Source: an archaeon
Lineage (GTDB): Archaea; Nanobdellota; Nanobdellia; Woesearchaeales; GW2011-AR4
Length of the DNA stretch: 32,815 nt
Reading direction: 5' to 3'
Assembly (NCBI GenBank): GCA_002688925.1
Contig: NZEC01000011.1
Span: 1-32,815, forward strand
Shown: positions 17,663 through 27,568 of the stretch, one piece after another
Layout: each line of letters begins with the position of its first letter
Numbering within the stretch: position 1 is the first letter of the stretch
The notes under the pieces: model-generated
The model's input: only the letters and a program-made list of their open reading frames with translations
Databases searched by the model: none
Told to the model about the DNA's origin: nothing
Made by a program: the position numbers and the translations under genes

Positions 17663-18796
17663 ATGAAAAAAAATAAGCTAAAAGCACAGATATGGTTTAC
17701 GGATTTTGTTATTGGCACGCTTATATTTTCATTTATGCTCATTGCATATTATACTTATACAACAAACATATCTAAGCAGAATTCTTTTATAATGGATGAT
17801 TTGATTTCTGACGGAAAATCAATTTCTTCTTCGGTTTTGCTTTCTGGATTTCCGGACAATTGGAATAATGCCACAGTGCAAAGCATTGGCATCACAAACA
17901 ACAATCAAAAAATAAATAACACAAAAATAGTGGATTTTAACAGAATTTCCTATGATACGACTAAAAAGCTTTTTGGCACAGCACATGATTATCTTATATT
18001 TTTTACAGATGAAAACGGCACTGTGCTCAATGTAGAGGGAGTTTGCGGCATAGGCAAGCCGGAAATAAATCTGACTTTCAACACAAGATCCGCATATTAT
18101 AATAGTGATGACACTGATTCATTCCTAAAAGATTTTATGATTGAAACATTAGTTGCGGATATTTATAATGAAGATGACCCTATAAATGATTTCGATGCTT
18201 TTATAGTTAATATCAATGATTACGGCTTTGTTGCGATAGAGCATCCTGACCTCTCAACCGCTATTTTTGATAACAATAAGAAAGCAATTGAGGATTACAC
18301 TTCAAACAGGGGATTTTTGATGATGTCTGGACAAATTACCAGCGGCCAGGAAAAAGAGATGGCTGGAGTAAAATACTATAAAAAATCCGGGCAGTCAATA
18401 AGCAACAGGAACTCTACAATAGTTTCTGAGGATGAATTTTTATCATTCACAGTAGGGAAAAACATCATATTCAGCCAGGCTTATTACGTTGAAAATCAAT
18501 CAGAATCACAAAACTTTACCGAGATTGTAAAATTCAACGATGACAATAAAATAGCAGTTTCAAGATGGTCTTATGGCAATGGCAGCGTTTTTTACTTCAG
18601 CGACTTTGATGTTAGCTTCTTCAGCGGAAATTTTGTGGAAGAGATAACAGAAGCAATAAAAAAATGGGGCAATTTTAAGTGCAACCCTATAGATTTAGGC
18701 AACACCCAATATAAAAATTTCATAAAGCTTGAGCGTTTTTTGATATACAATTCAAAGCCAATAAAAATGGTGTTTTACTTATGGAGCAATATTTAG
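17663..18796 (+). CDS. Pilin-like secreted membrane protein of the T4P locus
   Basis: Short basic N-term, then a TM helix (KAQIWFTDFVIGTLIFSFMLIAYYTY) and a large extracytoplasmic domain with N-x-S/T sequons. Confidence 0.65.
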   Translation: MKKNKLKAQIWFTDFVIGTLIFSFMLIAYYTYTTNISKQNSFIMDDLISDGKSISSSVLLSGFPDNWNNATVQSIGITNNNQKINNTKIVDFNRISYDTTKKLFGTAHDYLIFFTDENGTVLNVEGVCGIGKPEINLTFNTRSAYYNSDDTDSFLKDFMIETLVADIYNEDDPINDFDAFIVNINDYGFVAIEHPDLSTAIFDNNKKAIEDYTSNRGFLMMSGQITSGQEKEMAGVKYYKKSGQSISNRNSTIVSEDEFLSFTVGKNIIFSQAYYVENQSESQNFTEIVKFNDDNKIAVSRWSYGNGSVFYFSDFDVSFFSGNFVEEITEAIKKWGNFKCNPIDLGNTQYKNFIKLERFLIYNSKPIKMVFYLWSNI

Positions 18797-18828
18797 CTTA
18801 TAACTTAGTAAATAACTAAGGTCGGTAT

Positions 18829-18899
18829 AAAACTCAGTGCTTGCGCGTAAATTGCCAAGTCGAGAAGCCATCTAAGGTCCAGCACAAGCACTGGGTTTT
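18829..18899. other. Long-stem intergenic structure, possible ncRNA or 5' regulatory element
   Basis: AAAACTCAGTGCTTG (18829-18843) pairs with CAAGCACTGGGTTTT (18885-18899): 15 bp including one wobble, 41-nt loop. Confidence 0.45.
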
Positions 18900-18979
18900 G
18901 AATGAGCTTTGTTGCGAACTCGCACAATCCACTTAGACTCACACAACCCTAAAAACTAAAACTTTTAACATAAAACAAA

Positions 18980-19906
18980 ATGAACAAAAAAGGAGTTTTT
19001 TTTACATTTGCTGCAATTGCCCTGTCTGTTATAATAATAATGTCATTCAATACATACAAGTCATATGATATGAAAGAAAAAACAGATGTTGTTGCAGTGA
19101 GAATAAACACTGTGAACAATTTCATAAAAGATATTGAGCAGGATCTGGAAAAAGGGTTGTTTATAGCAGGTTTCAGGGCTTTTTTAAGCATGGGAGAGAG
19201 TATTGCAAACAAGGGCACTTTTATCACAAATTTAGAGGGAAGCTTTGAAGAATTAGTATTGCAGGGAACATTAAATAATGAGGAATTGAGTCTTATGAAA
19301 GACAGCACTTTTACTGACTGGTCTGAGAAAATAGAAGCACAGGCCAATAAGGTAGGCATCACTGTAAATTTTACAATACTCAGCGTCAGTATAACCCAGG
19401 AAGATGCATGGTCTGTTCTAGTAAATGCTAACTTAAGCCTTGAAGTGAGAGACGAAAAAAACACATCCTCATGGAAAAGAAACAAGAGCATGGCAGCAGA
19501 AATAAGCACAGAAAGTTTTGAAGATCCTCTTTATACATTAAACAGCCAGGGAAGGGTGATAAGCGCAATAACTAAAAGCCCGATAACAGATTTTACTGAT
19601 GAAGGGGATGTAAGCAATCTGTTGGAATTTATCAACAACTCATATTACATAGAATCAAACACCTCTCCTAATTTTTTGATGAGGCTGCAGGGAATATTAT
19701 CAAATTCATCCACCGGAATAGAAAGCCTTGTTAATCTTGAAGAATTCCAAGAACAAGGCCTTGCAATAAAGGACAGAAGTGCAGTTGATTATATTTATTT
19801 TGGCACTCAAAGCACATCAAACTACAGGATTAATAACACACCAGAATGGTTTAAGCTTGATAATGGCCATTTAGAAATTTACAAAGTTCAGAATATAACT
19901 ATATAA
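18980..19906 (+). CDS. Pilin-like secreted membrane protein of the T4P locus
   Basis: MNKKGVFFTFAAIALSVIIIMSF N-term followed by an extracytoplasmic domain; gene context. Confidence 0.6.
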   Translation: MNKKGVFFTFAAIALSVIIIMSFNTYKSYDMKEKTDVVAVRINTVNNFIKDIEQDLEKGLFIAGFRAFLSMGESIANKGTFITNLEGSFEELVLQGTLNNEELSLMKDSTFTDWSEKIEAQANKVGITVNFTILSVSITQEDAWSVLVNANLSLEVRDEKNTSSWKRNKSMAAEISTESFEDPLYTLNSQGRVISAITKSPITDFTDEGDVSNLLEFINNSYYIESNTSPNFLMRLQGILSNSSTGIESLVNLEEFQEQGLAIKDRSAVDYIYFGTQSTSNYRINNTPEWFKLDNGHLEIYKVQNITI

Positions 19907-19910
19907 AAAA

Positions 19911-22586
19911 ATGCATAAAAAAAGAGGAATATTTTTCACAATAGATTCAATTTTAGCTGCTGGTATATTCTTTATTATTTTAATTCTAGTATCAACATCT
20001 TATATATCTCAGTCTCCTAAAGTCCATGTAAGCTTTATGTCTCAAGATATAGTAAGGGTTTTTACAAACATCAAAGTAAGTGAGCTGGATAACGATTATG
20101 TAAAAACCTTAATTCAAGAAGGAAAAATAACTAGGCTAAACAGCACAATCTTGGAGCAAATTGGAGAATTTTGGGCAGAAGATCAAATTGATTTGGCAAA
20201 AAACTTTACTAAGAGCATAACCAATTCTTTAATACCTGGACGCTTTGGGCTTGGAGTGTATGTAGATGGAGATGAGATATATTCAAGAAATAAAAGTATA
20301 ACAAGGAATCTTATATCCTCCAGAAAGATAATAAGCGGAATAGAAAAGGACAAACCAATTGAAGGGTTTGCATCCAAGGCTGGATTGACTGGAATAAAAA
20401 GCAAAACGACAAATGCATATACTTATTTTGGAGGATTTGAGGGAGAAGGCAATTTAATAAAAAGGATTGTCCTTCCAAATGATGTAATTGATATAATCAA
20501 CGCCACTTTAGAGGCTGAACCGGGAGGGAATTTTGATTTATATATTAACGGTTTCGATTCTGGAAGCTATACAAAGGGCTCTGCTGGTGGCGGCGCTATG
20601 CTCGCAGATAAGTTTTCAATTGATGAAGATTATTATGAAAATTTCAAAAATGGGATAAACTTTTTTACAATAAATTTTACTGGACTGAATCCGTTTATTG
20701 CAGGAGGTTTTTTAAAGGTGAGATACACAACTTCTGAAATTAATGATACGCTAGAGAATGATAATAAAAGATATTGGTTACCTGGTATAAATGGTTTTAT
20801 CAATTATTATGGTTCGGTATATTCTGCAGGAAATCTGGAAAATATGGAAATCTATTTGGATTTCTTTAGCAACTATACAACATTTATGAAAATTGGAAAT
20901 ACAACTGTTTACAATAATAATACTAATGGCTCAACTACTGCTTTTCTTGACAACTCAACTTTAGCTGATATATTTGCAGCAGACGGTATTTCTTATTCTG
21001 ATTTAAGTAAAAAAGCACTTCCAGTAAGACTTGGAATTGTAAATGTAAGTTCAAAGGGGAATGCTGATGTAATGCTTGTTACTGATGTTAGCGGAAGTAT
21101 GCAATTCTGTACTAGTGGTGATGCAGGTTCGTATCTTAATTGTACAGATTGGTGGGATGACACATTACATCTTAGAGGTGAAAGATGGGTTGATACAATA
21201 ACATGTGAGAGAAAAGTTGATGTGTATAAAGATGCTAGCAATATTTTTGCAGACATAATATTGAATATAAGTGGAAATAAAATTGGTTTAGTAGATTATA
21301 CAAATTATTATGGGGGTTGTCATTGGTTTTGGAGTTGTTATGTTTGTGAATATCCTAATAATTGTGGTTGGAATTGGGCCAATCCAAATTGCATTGTTCC
21401 TTTTCCTGATAGCATTGCCAGAACTAATGATTTAACAATAGATTTAATTACAATGAAAAATGTGATAGACACTACAGAAACATGGTGGGGTACTTGTACT
21501 TGTTGTGGCATAAATAAGGCAGTAGAGATATTAAACGAGCAGAGTAGTGTTGCAAGAAACAAAAGTTTAGTTGTAATGAGTGATGGAGAAGCAAATCACA
21601 TATGCGCAGAGCAAGGAACTGGAAATGCAAAACAAGATGCAATTCAGGCAGCACAAGATGCATGTGGCCAGGGAATAAGTGTTTTTACTATAGGTTTTGG
21701 AGCTGATGTTGATGCAGCAGCATTGCAAGCTATGGCATGCGGAGGTGGAACTTATAATGATGCTACAGACACATCTGAACTTGAAGAAGTTTACAAAGAA
21801 ATTGCTGGGGAGATTATTGAATTAACTTATGAAACACAACAACCTTCTGTAACTCTTACATCGCATCTTAACCCTACTTCATATATACAACTCAATTATT
21901 CTGAAGTCTCTAGTTTAGTATTCGGCAAAATACCATTAAGTTTTGAGACAGATAGATTTGGAAATAATATTACTACAGGAATATTAACTATTCCAGAAAA
22001 AACCACTATATTTGATGCAAAAGTAACTTCTTATTCTGGAGATAAATGGACAGATAACTTTGTTGTTAATAATGATCAAGTTTATAAGTTGACTGACTAT
22101 AATGATGATTATAGTGTTTTGGGAGATCCTTATATTGTTAATATTCCAGTTGAAAATTTAAATACTGGGACTAATAACTTAATAATAAGTACTGGAATTT
22201 CTCCAACTAACAATACTGGAGGCTCTTTAGACGACAGGGCAATTTACACTTTACTGATAAATGCATTTTCAGACTTTTCTGCAGTTGTTGCAAAGTCAGA
22301 AGGATGCAACTGGAATGTAAGATATGAAGATAGCACTACCGATTCAATAACAATACCAACTACTTACAGTAAAAATGATATTTGTTATTATGAAAATGCA
22401 ACTTATGAGCAAGACGATGCGATGGATATAGTAATTTATAATTTATTTGAGAATCTTGATGTTGATAAAGACGGGCTTTTAGATTTAAAAATAAGCGAGG
22501 GAAACTTCAATATAGAGACTTTAACAATATCAAAGGTTCCCAGCTTATGGGGCCCTGCTATTGTAGAGGTTAGAGTTTGGGAGTAA
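19911..22586 (+). CDS. Pilin-like N-terminus plus von Willebrand factor A domain; putative pilus adhesin
   Basis: MHKKRGIFFTIDSILAAGIFFIILILVS; MIDAS motif VMLVTDVSGSMQF; later NKSLVVMSDGEAN and GISVFTIGFGADVDAAALQAMA. Confidence 0.88.
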   Translation: MHKKRGIFFTIDSILAAGIFFIILILVSTSYISQSPKVHVSFMSQDIVRVFTNIKVSELDNDYVKTLIQEGKITRLNSTILEQIGEFWAEDQIDLAKNFTKSITNSLIPGRFGLGVYVDGDEIYSRNKSITRNLISSRKIISGIEKDKPIEGFASKAGLTGIKSKTTNAYTYFGGFEGEGNLIKRIVLPNDVIDIINATLEAEPGGNFDLYINGFDSGSYTKGSAGGGAMLADKFSIDEDYYENFKNGINFFTINFTGLNPFIAGGFLKVRYTTSEINDTLENDNKRYWLPGINGFINYYGSVYSAGNLENMEIYLDFFSNYTTFMKIGNTTVYNNNTNGSTTAFLDNSTLADIFAADGISYSDLSKKALPVRLGIVNVSSKGNADVMLVTDVSGSMQFCTSGDAGSYLNCTDWWDDTLHLRGERWVDTITCERKVDVYKDASNIFADIILNISGNKIGLVDYTNYYGGCHWFWSCYVCEYPNNCGWNWANPNCIVPFPDSIARTNDLTIDLITMKNVIDTTETWWGTCTCCGINKAVEILNEQSSVARNKSLVVMSDGEANHICAEQGTGNAKQDAIQAAQDACGQGISVFTIGFGADVDAAALQAMACGGGTYNDATDTSELEEVYKEIAGEIIELTYETQQPSVTLTSHLNPTSYIQLNYSEVSSLVFGKIPLSFETDRFGNNITTGILTIPEKTTIFDAKVTSYSGDKWTDNFVVNNDQVYKLTDYNDDYSVLGDPYIVNIPVENLNTGTNNLIISTGISPTNNTGGSLDDRAIYTLLINAFSDFSAVVAKSEGCNWNVRYEDSTTDSITIPTTYSKNDICYYENATYEQDDAMDIVIYNLFENLDVDKDGLLDLKISEGNFNIETLTISKVPSLWGPAIVEVRVWE

Positions 22587-22666
22587 AAAATTGCAGAATG
22601 AACTTTGATAGATACACACATTTTGATAGAAACATTTTTAAATCAATTATCTAATAAATTATTAAA

Positions 22667-23809
22667 ATGGGATTAAAGAACTCCGTTATAGAAACTGGTG
22701 TTGATAAGCTGGTTAGTTTAATCAACGCAAAAGGAAAAATTGCTTCTTACGATGCTGCGAAGGAGCTTGGTGTAAGCTCGACAGTCGTCATGGAATGGGC
22801 GGATTTTCTTGAAGAAGAGGGCATCATAAATATTGAATACAAGTTTACAAAGCCGTTTTTAATCGCAAGAAAGCTCGCAAAAAAAGATGTGCAGGAAAAG
22901 GCAAAGGAATTTTCCGGCAAAAAAGACATTTTTGTAAGAAAAGCAGAGATTTCACTAATCTTTCTTGATAAGGAAGCTGAAAAGCTGAAAAAAATAAAGG
23001 ATGAGTTTGACAAAATCAAAAAAGAGCTTGGATTTGATATGGGAAGCGTTAAGAATGAACTTGAAGAGCTCGATAAGTATGAGCAATTGAAAATAGGCAT
23101 GGATAAGCAGATTGAGAATCAAAGAACCAGTGCAATGTATAAAATTGAAGAGATGACAAGACGGGTTTTAAGGGAGAGAAAAAAATACCAGTATATACTG
23201 TCAGAAATCAAAAAAGAAGAGCATGATTTGAATAGCGAAAAGAATGAAGTGCATTCACTTGAAGAAAGCGAGAAAATTATCAAAAGCAGGATTAATAAGC
23301 TTAAGGCCATTATAGAGCAAGTGGAATCCAGAGTCAAGCAAGAAGAGGAAAATGTCCAAATCTCTGAAAGCCATATCCAAAAGCTCGATATTATGGCAAA
23401 AACCATGAAAATAAGGGTTGAGAGTGAAAAAGGAGTAATAGAGCATTTGATAGCAGAGAGCAAAGAGCAGACAAAAAAGATAAAGGAATTGCAGAATAGA
23501 GTGATAGAGAAGATAGCAGAGAAAGAAAAAAAGCTGAAAGGCGTAAAAAAAGCATCTAAGAAAATAAAGGAGCTTTTCAAAAAAAGGATGGGTATCATGA
23601 ACCTTATTGAAAGGATGAACAAGGACAGGAATGTGCTGCAAAAGGAATTAATCGCTTTGATAAGAAAAGCAAAATCATTTGAGCTAAGCTCAAAAAACGC
23701 AAACATAGGGGACCAGATAGTCAATATAGAAAAAAAATTCAAGGAAGTTGACACCAAAAAGAAATTTTTTGAAAAAGAAGTAAAGAAATTAAATACATTT
23801 TTTAAATAA
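22667..23809 (+). CDS. N-terminal winged-HTH plus long coiled-coil protein
   Basis: KLVSLINAKGKIASYDAAKELGVSSTVVMEWADFLEEEGIINIEY (HTH-like) followed by about 280 aa of charged coiled coil. Confidence 0.7.
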   Translation: MGLKNSVIETGVDKLVSLINAKGKIASYDAAKELGVSSTVVMEWADFLEEEGIINIEYKFTKPFLIARKLAKKDVQEKAKEFSGKKDIFVRKAEISLIFLDKEAEKLKKIKDEFDKIKKELGFDMGSVKNELEELDKYEQLKIGMDKQIENQRTSAMYKIEEMTRRVLRERKKYQYILSEIKKEEHDLNSEKNEVHSLEESEKIIKSRINKLKAIIEQVESRVKQEEENVQISESHIQKLDIMAKTMKIRVESEKGVIEHLIAESKEQTKKIKELQNRVIEKIAEKEKKLKGVKKASKKIKELFKKRMGIMNLIERMNKDRNVLQKELIALIRKAKSFELSSKNANIGDQIVNIEKKFKEVDTKKKFFEKEVKKLNTFFK

Positions 23810-23991
23810 AAATAAAATAATATTAAGCAACTACAGCGAAATAGATAGCCGCTGATGTGGGCGGGTAAAATTGTTGCTAACAAGGAAAATAAAAAATAAC
23901 AATAAAAAATAACAATAAAAAATATTAATTTCAAAATCAAACCAATTATATTTAAATTATTGTCACATAAATCAAAAAAAGAGGTGGTATC

Positions 23992-25566
23992 TTGAAAAGA
24001 AAATCAAGGCATAAAATAAGTAGTAAAAAGCATCATACTTCGCATTCACATAAATCCAAATCAACTAATAAGAAAACTCCTCATGGCATCAAAATCATTT
24101 CTACTTATAATTTCGATTCCGGAAATATACCAATAACAATAAAGATATACGTAAAAAAAGGGGAATTTGTCCCGATATATGATGTTTCTATAGCAGGCAT
24201 AAGCAAAAACACAGAGATTGTTCTGGAGAAAATAAGGGAAGAACTCACTGCACAGGTAAGTTTGGGAATGGTAGACATATTAAGCATGAAAGATACAGGA
24301 ATCATAGAAAAAAAATTCGGCCAGGCTATAGGGACCCTGCTCAATAAGCATTTTCCCGACGCAAATGAAAAGGTGATTAATTTCCTAAAGTCATATTTAA
24401 TACAGAAAAGCCTGGGCATGGGCTCAATTGAGATTCTTATGGATGATAATGAACTTGAGGAGATTGCAATAAACTGTGCCCAGGACCCGGTCTGGGTTTA
24501 TCATATAAAGCATGGATGGCTGAAAACATCCATAACTCTGCCCAATGAAGAGCAGATCAGGCATTACGCTGCCATGATAGGAAGAAGGGTTGGAAGGCAG
24601 ATAACAGTGCTTGAGCCTTTAATGGATGCTCACCTTGCAAGGGGAGACAGGGTGAATGCTACTTTAGAGCCGATATCTGTAAGAGGCAATACAATCACCC
24701 TAAGAAAGTTTGCCGCAAAGCCATGGACAATAACAGATTTCATAAAATCAGAGACAATATCCACAGGATCAGCAGCCTTGATATGGCTAGGCGTCCAGTA
24801 TGAATTGGCTGCATTGATAGCAGGAGGAACAGCTACCGGGAAAACCTCTATGCTGAATGTTGTCGCAAATTTCTTTCCCCCGAACCAAAGAATAATAAGC
24901 ATAGAAGATACCCGAGAGATTCAACTTCCTAAATTTCTGCACTGGATCCCTATGATAACAAGGCTTCCAAACCCCGAAGGCAAGGGAGAAATTTCAATGC
25001 TTGATTTGCTTGTAAACTCATTAAGAATGAGGCCTGACCGCATAATATTTGGTGAGATAAGAAGAAAAAGAGAGGCAGAAGTTCTTTTTGAAGCAATTCA
25101 TACAGGCCATTCCGTATATGCCACTCTGCACGCTAATGACACTAATGAAACAATAACCAGGCTTACAAACCCCCCAATCGAGATACCAAAAACAATGCTG
25201 CCAGCTATCTCTATGATCATCGTCCAGTACCGTAACAGGCGAAGTGGAATTAGAAAGACATTCCAGATATCTGAAATTTTGCCTAATTCCGAAACAAACA
25301 CTTTGATACAATTAGACATAAAGTCAGGAAAATTAAATAAGATAAACAGGTCAAAATCTTTGTTTAATACAATTGAGACCTTTACAGGATTTTCAAAAAA
25401 GGAAATGGTAAAGTCATTAAAAGAAAAAGAATCGGTTCTTAAGTGGCTGGTCAAGCAAAACATAAACACAGTGGATACTGTAGGAAAAGTAATGGCAGAA
25501 TACTACACGCAGCCCGATTACCTAATGGGTTTTGTCAAAAAAAATAAGCCTTTAATTAGAAAATGA
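23992..25566 (+). CDS. Type II/IV secretion / T4P assembly ATPase (archaeal GspE/TadA-like), TTG start
   Basis: Walker A-like LIAGGTATGKTSMLN; SIEDTREIQLP; LRMRPDRIIFGEIRRKREAEVLFEAIHTGHSVYATLHAND; SD AAAAAAAGAGGTGG before TTG. Confidence 0.94.
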   Translation: MKRKSRHKISSKKHHTSHSHKSKSTNKKTPHGIKIISTYNFDSGNIPITIKIYVKKGEFVPIYDVSIAGISKNTEIVLEKIREELTAQVSLGMVDILSMKDTGIIEKKFGQAIGTLLNKHFPDANEKVINFLKSYLIQKSLGMGSIEILMDDNELEEIAINCAQDPVWVYHIKHGWLKTSITLPNEEQIRHYAAMIGRRVGRQITVLEPLMDAHLARGDRVNATLEPISVRGNTITLRKFAAKPWTITDFIKSETISTGSAALIWLGVQYELAALIAGGTATGKTSMLNVVANFFPPNQRIISIEDTREIQLPKFLHWIPMITRLPNPEGKGEISMLDLLVNSLRMRPDRIIFGEIRRKREAEVLFEAIHTGHSVYATLHANDTNETITRLTNPPIEIPKTMLPAISMIIVQYRNRRSGIRKTFQISEILPNSETNTLIQLDIKSGKLNKINRSKSLFNTIETFTGFSKKEMVKSLKEKESVLKWLVKQNINTVDTVGKVMAEYYTQPDYLMGFVKKNKPLIRK

Positions 25567-26378
25567 CAAATATCTTATTCCAAATAATAGCAAGAAACTT
25601 TCCAAAGCTGAAGTTTAAGCTCAAGAAAGCAGGCATGAATTACAGGTCTGAAGAGTTTATCAAGAGAACTTTTTTGTCTGCTTTTTATATGACAACAGGG
25701 ATTGCATTTTTTTTTGTATTGATACTTGCAAAATTTGATGTGCTTAAGGGCATAATGGTCATATTCATTCCAATCATCTTTTTTATGCTTTTTAGCTATC
25801 TGCTGAGATTTCCCGACGTTAAAATATCAAAAAAAGAGAAAGAGATAAGCAGGGAAATTGTATTTGCAGGCAGATATCTGGTAATAGAGCTTGAATCAGG
25901 AGTCCCATTATACAATGCCTTTGCCAACATATCCAAAAATTATGAGGTCATTGGCCAGTATTTCAAGGAAATAAACAACAAAGTGGATTTAGGCACAAGC
26001 ATGCAGGATGCATTGACAGAAGCAGTAGAGTATATTCCTTCAGATAATTTCAGGAGGATATTATGGCAGATCCTTAACTCTATAAGAACAGGCTCCGATG
26101 TTGCTCAATCTCTTATATCAGTTCTTGAGCAGATTGCAAGGGAACAGACAATAGAAGTAGACAAGTACAGCAAAAAATTAAACCCATTGGCAATGTTTTA
26201 CATGATAATAGCTGTTATCCTGCCGTCTTTAGGTGTAACGATGATAGTTGTCTTCTCCTCATTTGTACAATTTGAGCTTGGCCTGACCGCACTTATATTT
26301 ATAGCATTCTTACTGGGTTTTGTTCAGTTTATGTTTCTTTCCGTAATAAAATTCTCACGACCAGCAATTGAATTTTGA
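25563..26378 (+). CDS. T2SF-domain platform protein (TadC/PilC-like)
   Basis: FAGRYLVIELESGVPLYNAFANIS ... ILNSIRTGSDVAQSLISVLEQIAREQ plus TM helices; overlaps the ATPase gene by 4 nt. Confidence 0.85.
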   Translation: MTNILFQIIARNFPKLKFKLKKAGMNYRSEEFIKRTFLSAFYMTTGIAFFFVLILAKFDVLKGIMVIFIPIIFFMLFSYLLRFPDVKISKKEKEISREIVFAGRYLVIELESGVPLYNAFANISKNYEVIGQYFKEINNKVDLGTSMQDALTEAVEYIPSDNFRRILWQILNSIRTGSDVAQSLISVLEQIAREQTIEVDKYSKKLNPLAMFYMIIAVILPSLGVTMIVVFSSFVQFELGLTALIFIAFLLGFVQFMFLSVIKFSRPAIEF

Positions 26379-27568
26379 AAATGCCTAAACTACATATGCC
26401 TAACCTTAAGGAATTTCTGAAGAAAAAACAGGAAGAAACTGCAAATCAGGAAGAAACTGCAAATCAGGCAGATAAACCCAAGCCTAAATTTAATATTTTT
26501 CCTTTTTTCAAAAAGAAGCATAAAAAAGAAGGAAAAATTGAGCACTTCAAGAAGGAAATAAAAAAACAGGAAAAAAAAAGAGCAAGTGTGCAGAAAAGAA
26601 GGCATAACTTAATGCTTTATGTTGAAAAGGCAGGTTTAAGCATTGCTCCGGAATTAGTGTCAAAAAAACTTTTCAACATATGTGTTTTCATAAATTTAAT
26701 TATCTCAGCTTTCCTGATATATCATTTTTCTACTACCTTTGGGATTACATGGCCGACAATATTACTATCTATAGCCACCTTATGGATTTTTGTTTTCATT
26801 ATGCTGCTTTTTGTATTATGGGTTCTGTTTTATCTTGTTATTGATTTAAAGATTTTCAAAAGAAAAATTGGCATTGAAGATGTCCTTCCAGATTTCCTGC
26901 AGTTAACAGCATCCAATATCAAGGCAGGCATGACAATAGACCGTGCATTATGGTATGCTGTTAGACCTAGATTTGGAGTTTTAGCAAAAGAAATAGAGAT
27001 AGTGGCAAAGGAAACAATGGGAGGAGAAGACTTAGAGGAGGCATTACAAAAGTTTGCTGACAAATACGGTTCTGCTTTGTTGAAAAGGTCCATTAGCTTG
27101 CTAATAGAAGGAATAGAAGCAGGAGGTGAAATTGGAGACTTGTTGAATAAAATTGCGCTAAACATACAGGAAACCAAGATAATGAAGCGCGAAATGGCAG
27201 CAAATGTAACAACTTATGTTATATTCATAACCTTTGCAGCAATACTTGCAGCCCCTGTTCTCTTTGCGCTTTCAGGCACTTTAATACAGGTTATAGGCAG
27301 TTTTGGATCAGTGTTGGATAATGGTGCTTCAGGCGCTGGATTTGGATTGTCTTTTTCAGGCAGCGGTATAGAATATAGTGATTTCAAAATATTTGCAATG
27401 GTATCTTTAATAGTTACCTCATTTTTCTCAGCAGTAATCATTGCCACAATAAAAAAAGGCAATGCAAAATCTGGATTAAAGTACATACCAATATTCATAA
27501 TAACATCAGTAACACTATTTTTGATTGCAGATGTGGTTTTGGGAAAATTATTAGGAAACTTTTTTTAA
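26375..27568 (+). CDS. T2SF-domain platform protein (TadB/PilC-like)
   Basis: DVLPDFLQLTASNIKAGMTIDRALWYA ... LLIEGIEAGGEIGDLLNKIALNIQETKI plus TM helices. Confidence 0.87.
   Translation: MKMPKLHMPNLKEFLKKKQEETANQEETANQADKPKPKFNIFPFFKKKHKKEGKIEHFKKEIKKQEKKRASVQKRRHNLMLYVEKAGLSIAPELVSKKLFNICVFINLIISAFLIYHFSTTFGITWPTILLSIATLWIFVFIMLLFVLWVLFYLVIDLKIFKRKIGIEDVLPDFLQLTASNIKAGMTIDRALWYAVRPRFGVLAKEIEIVAKETMGGEDLEEALQKFADKYGSALLKRSISLLIEGIEAGGEIGDLLNKIALNIQETKIMKREMAANVTTYVIFITFAAILAAPVLFALSGTLIQVIGSFGSVLDNGASGAGFGLSFSGSGIEYSDFKIFAMVSLIVTSFFSAVIIATIKKGNAKSGLKYIPIFIITSVTLFLIADVVLGKLLGNFF

Noticed and set aside
18822-18960. Possible tRNA, SRP RNA or RNase P RNA
   Set aside because: No cloverleaf, T-loop GTTCRA or SRP domain IV signature could be assembled; left as an unclassified structure.
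23849-23860. C/D-box sRNA (CTGATG)
   Set aside because: Only one weak box-like match, with no properly spaced C/D pair.
23881-23926. Possible CRISPR-like array (AATAAAAAATAAC units)
   Set aside because: Short AT-only tandem units without spacers; no cas genes anywhere in the window.
23119-23940. 273-aa minus-strand ORF opposite the coiled-coil gene
   Set aside because: Ser/Phe/Leu-rich shadow ORF created by Lys/Glu-rich codons on the plus strand; no recognisable domain.
26430-26465. 18-nt perfect tandem repeat AGGAAGAAACTGCAAATC x2
   Set aside because: Encodes EETANQ x2 in a low-complexity cytoplasmic linker; ordinary replication slippage.
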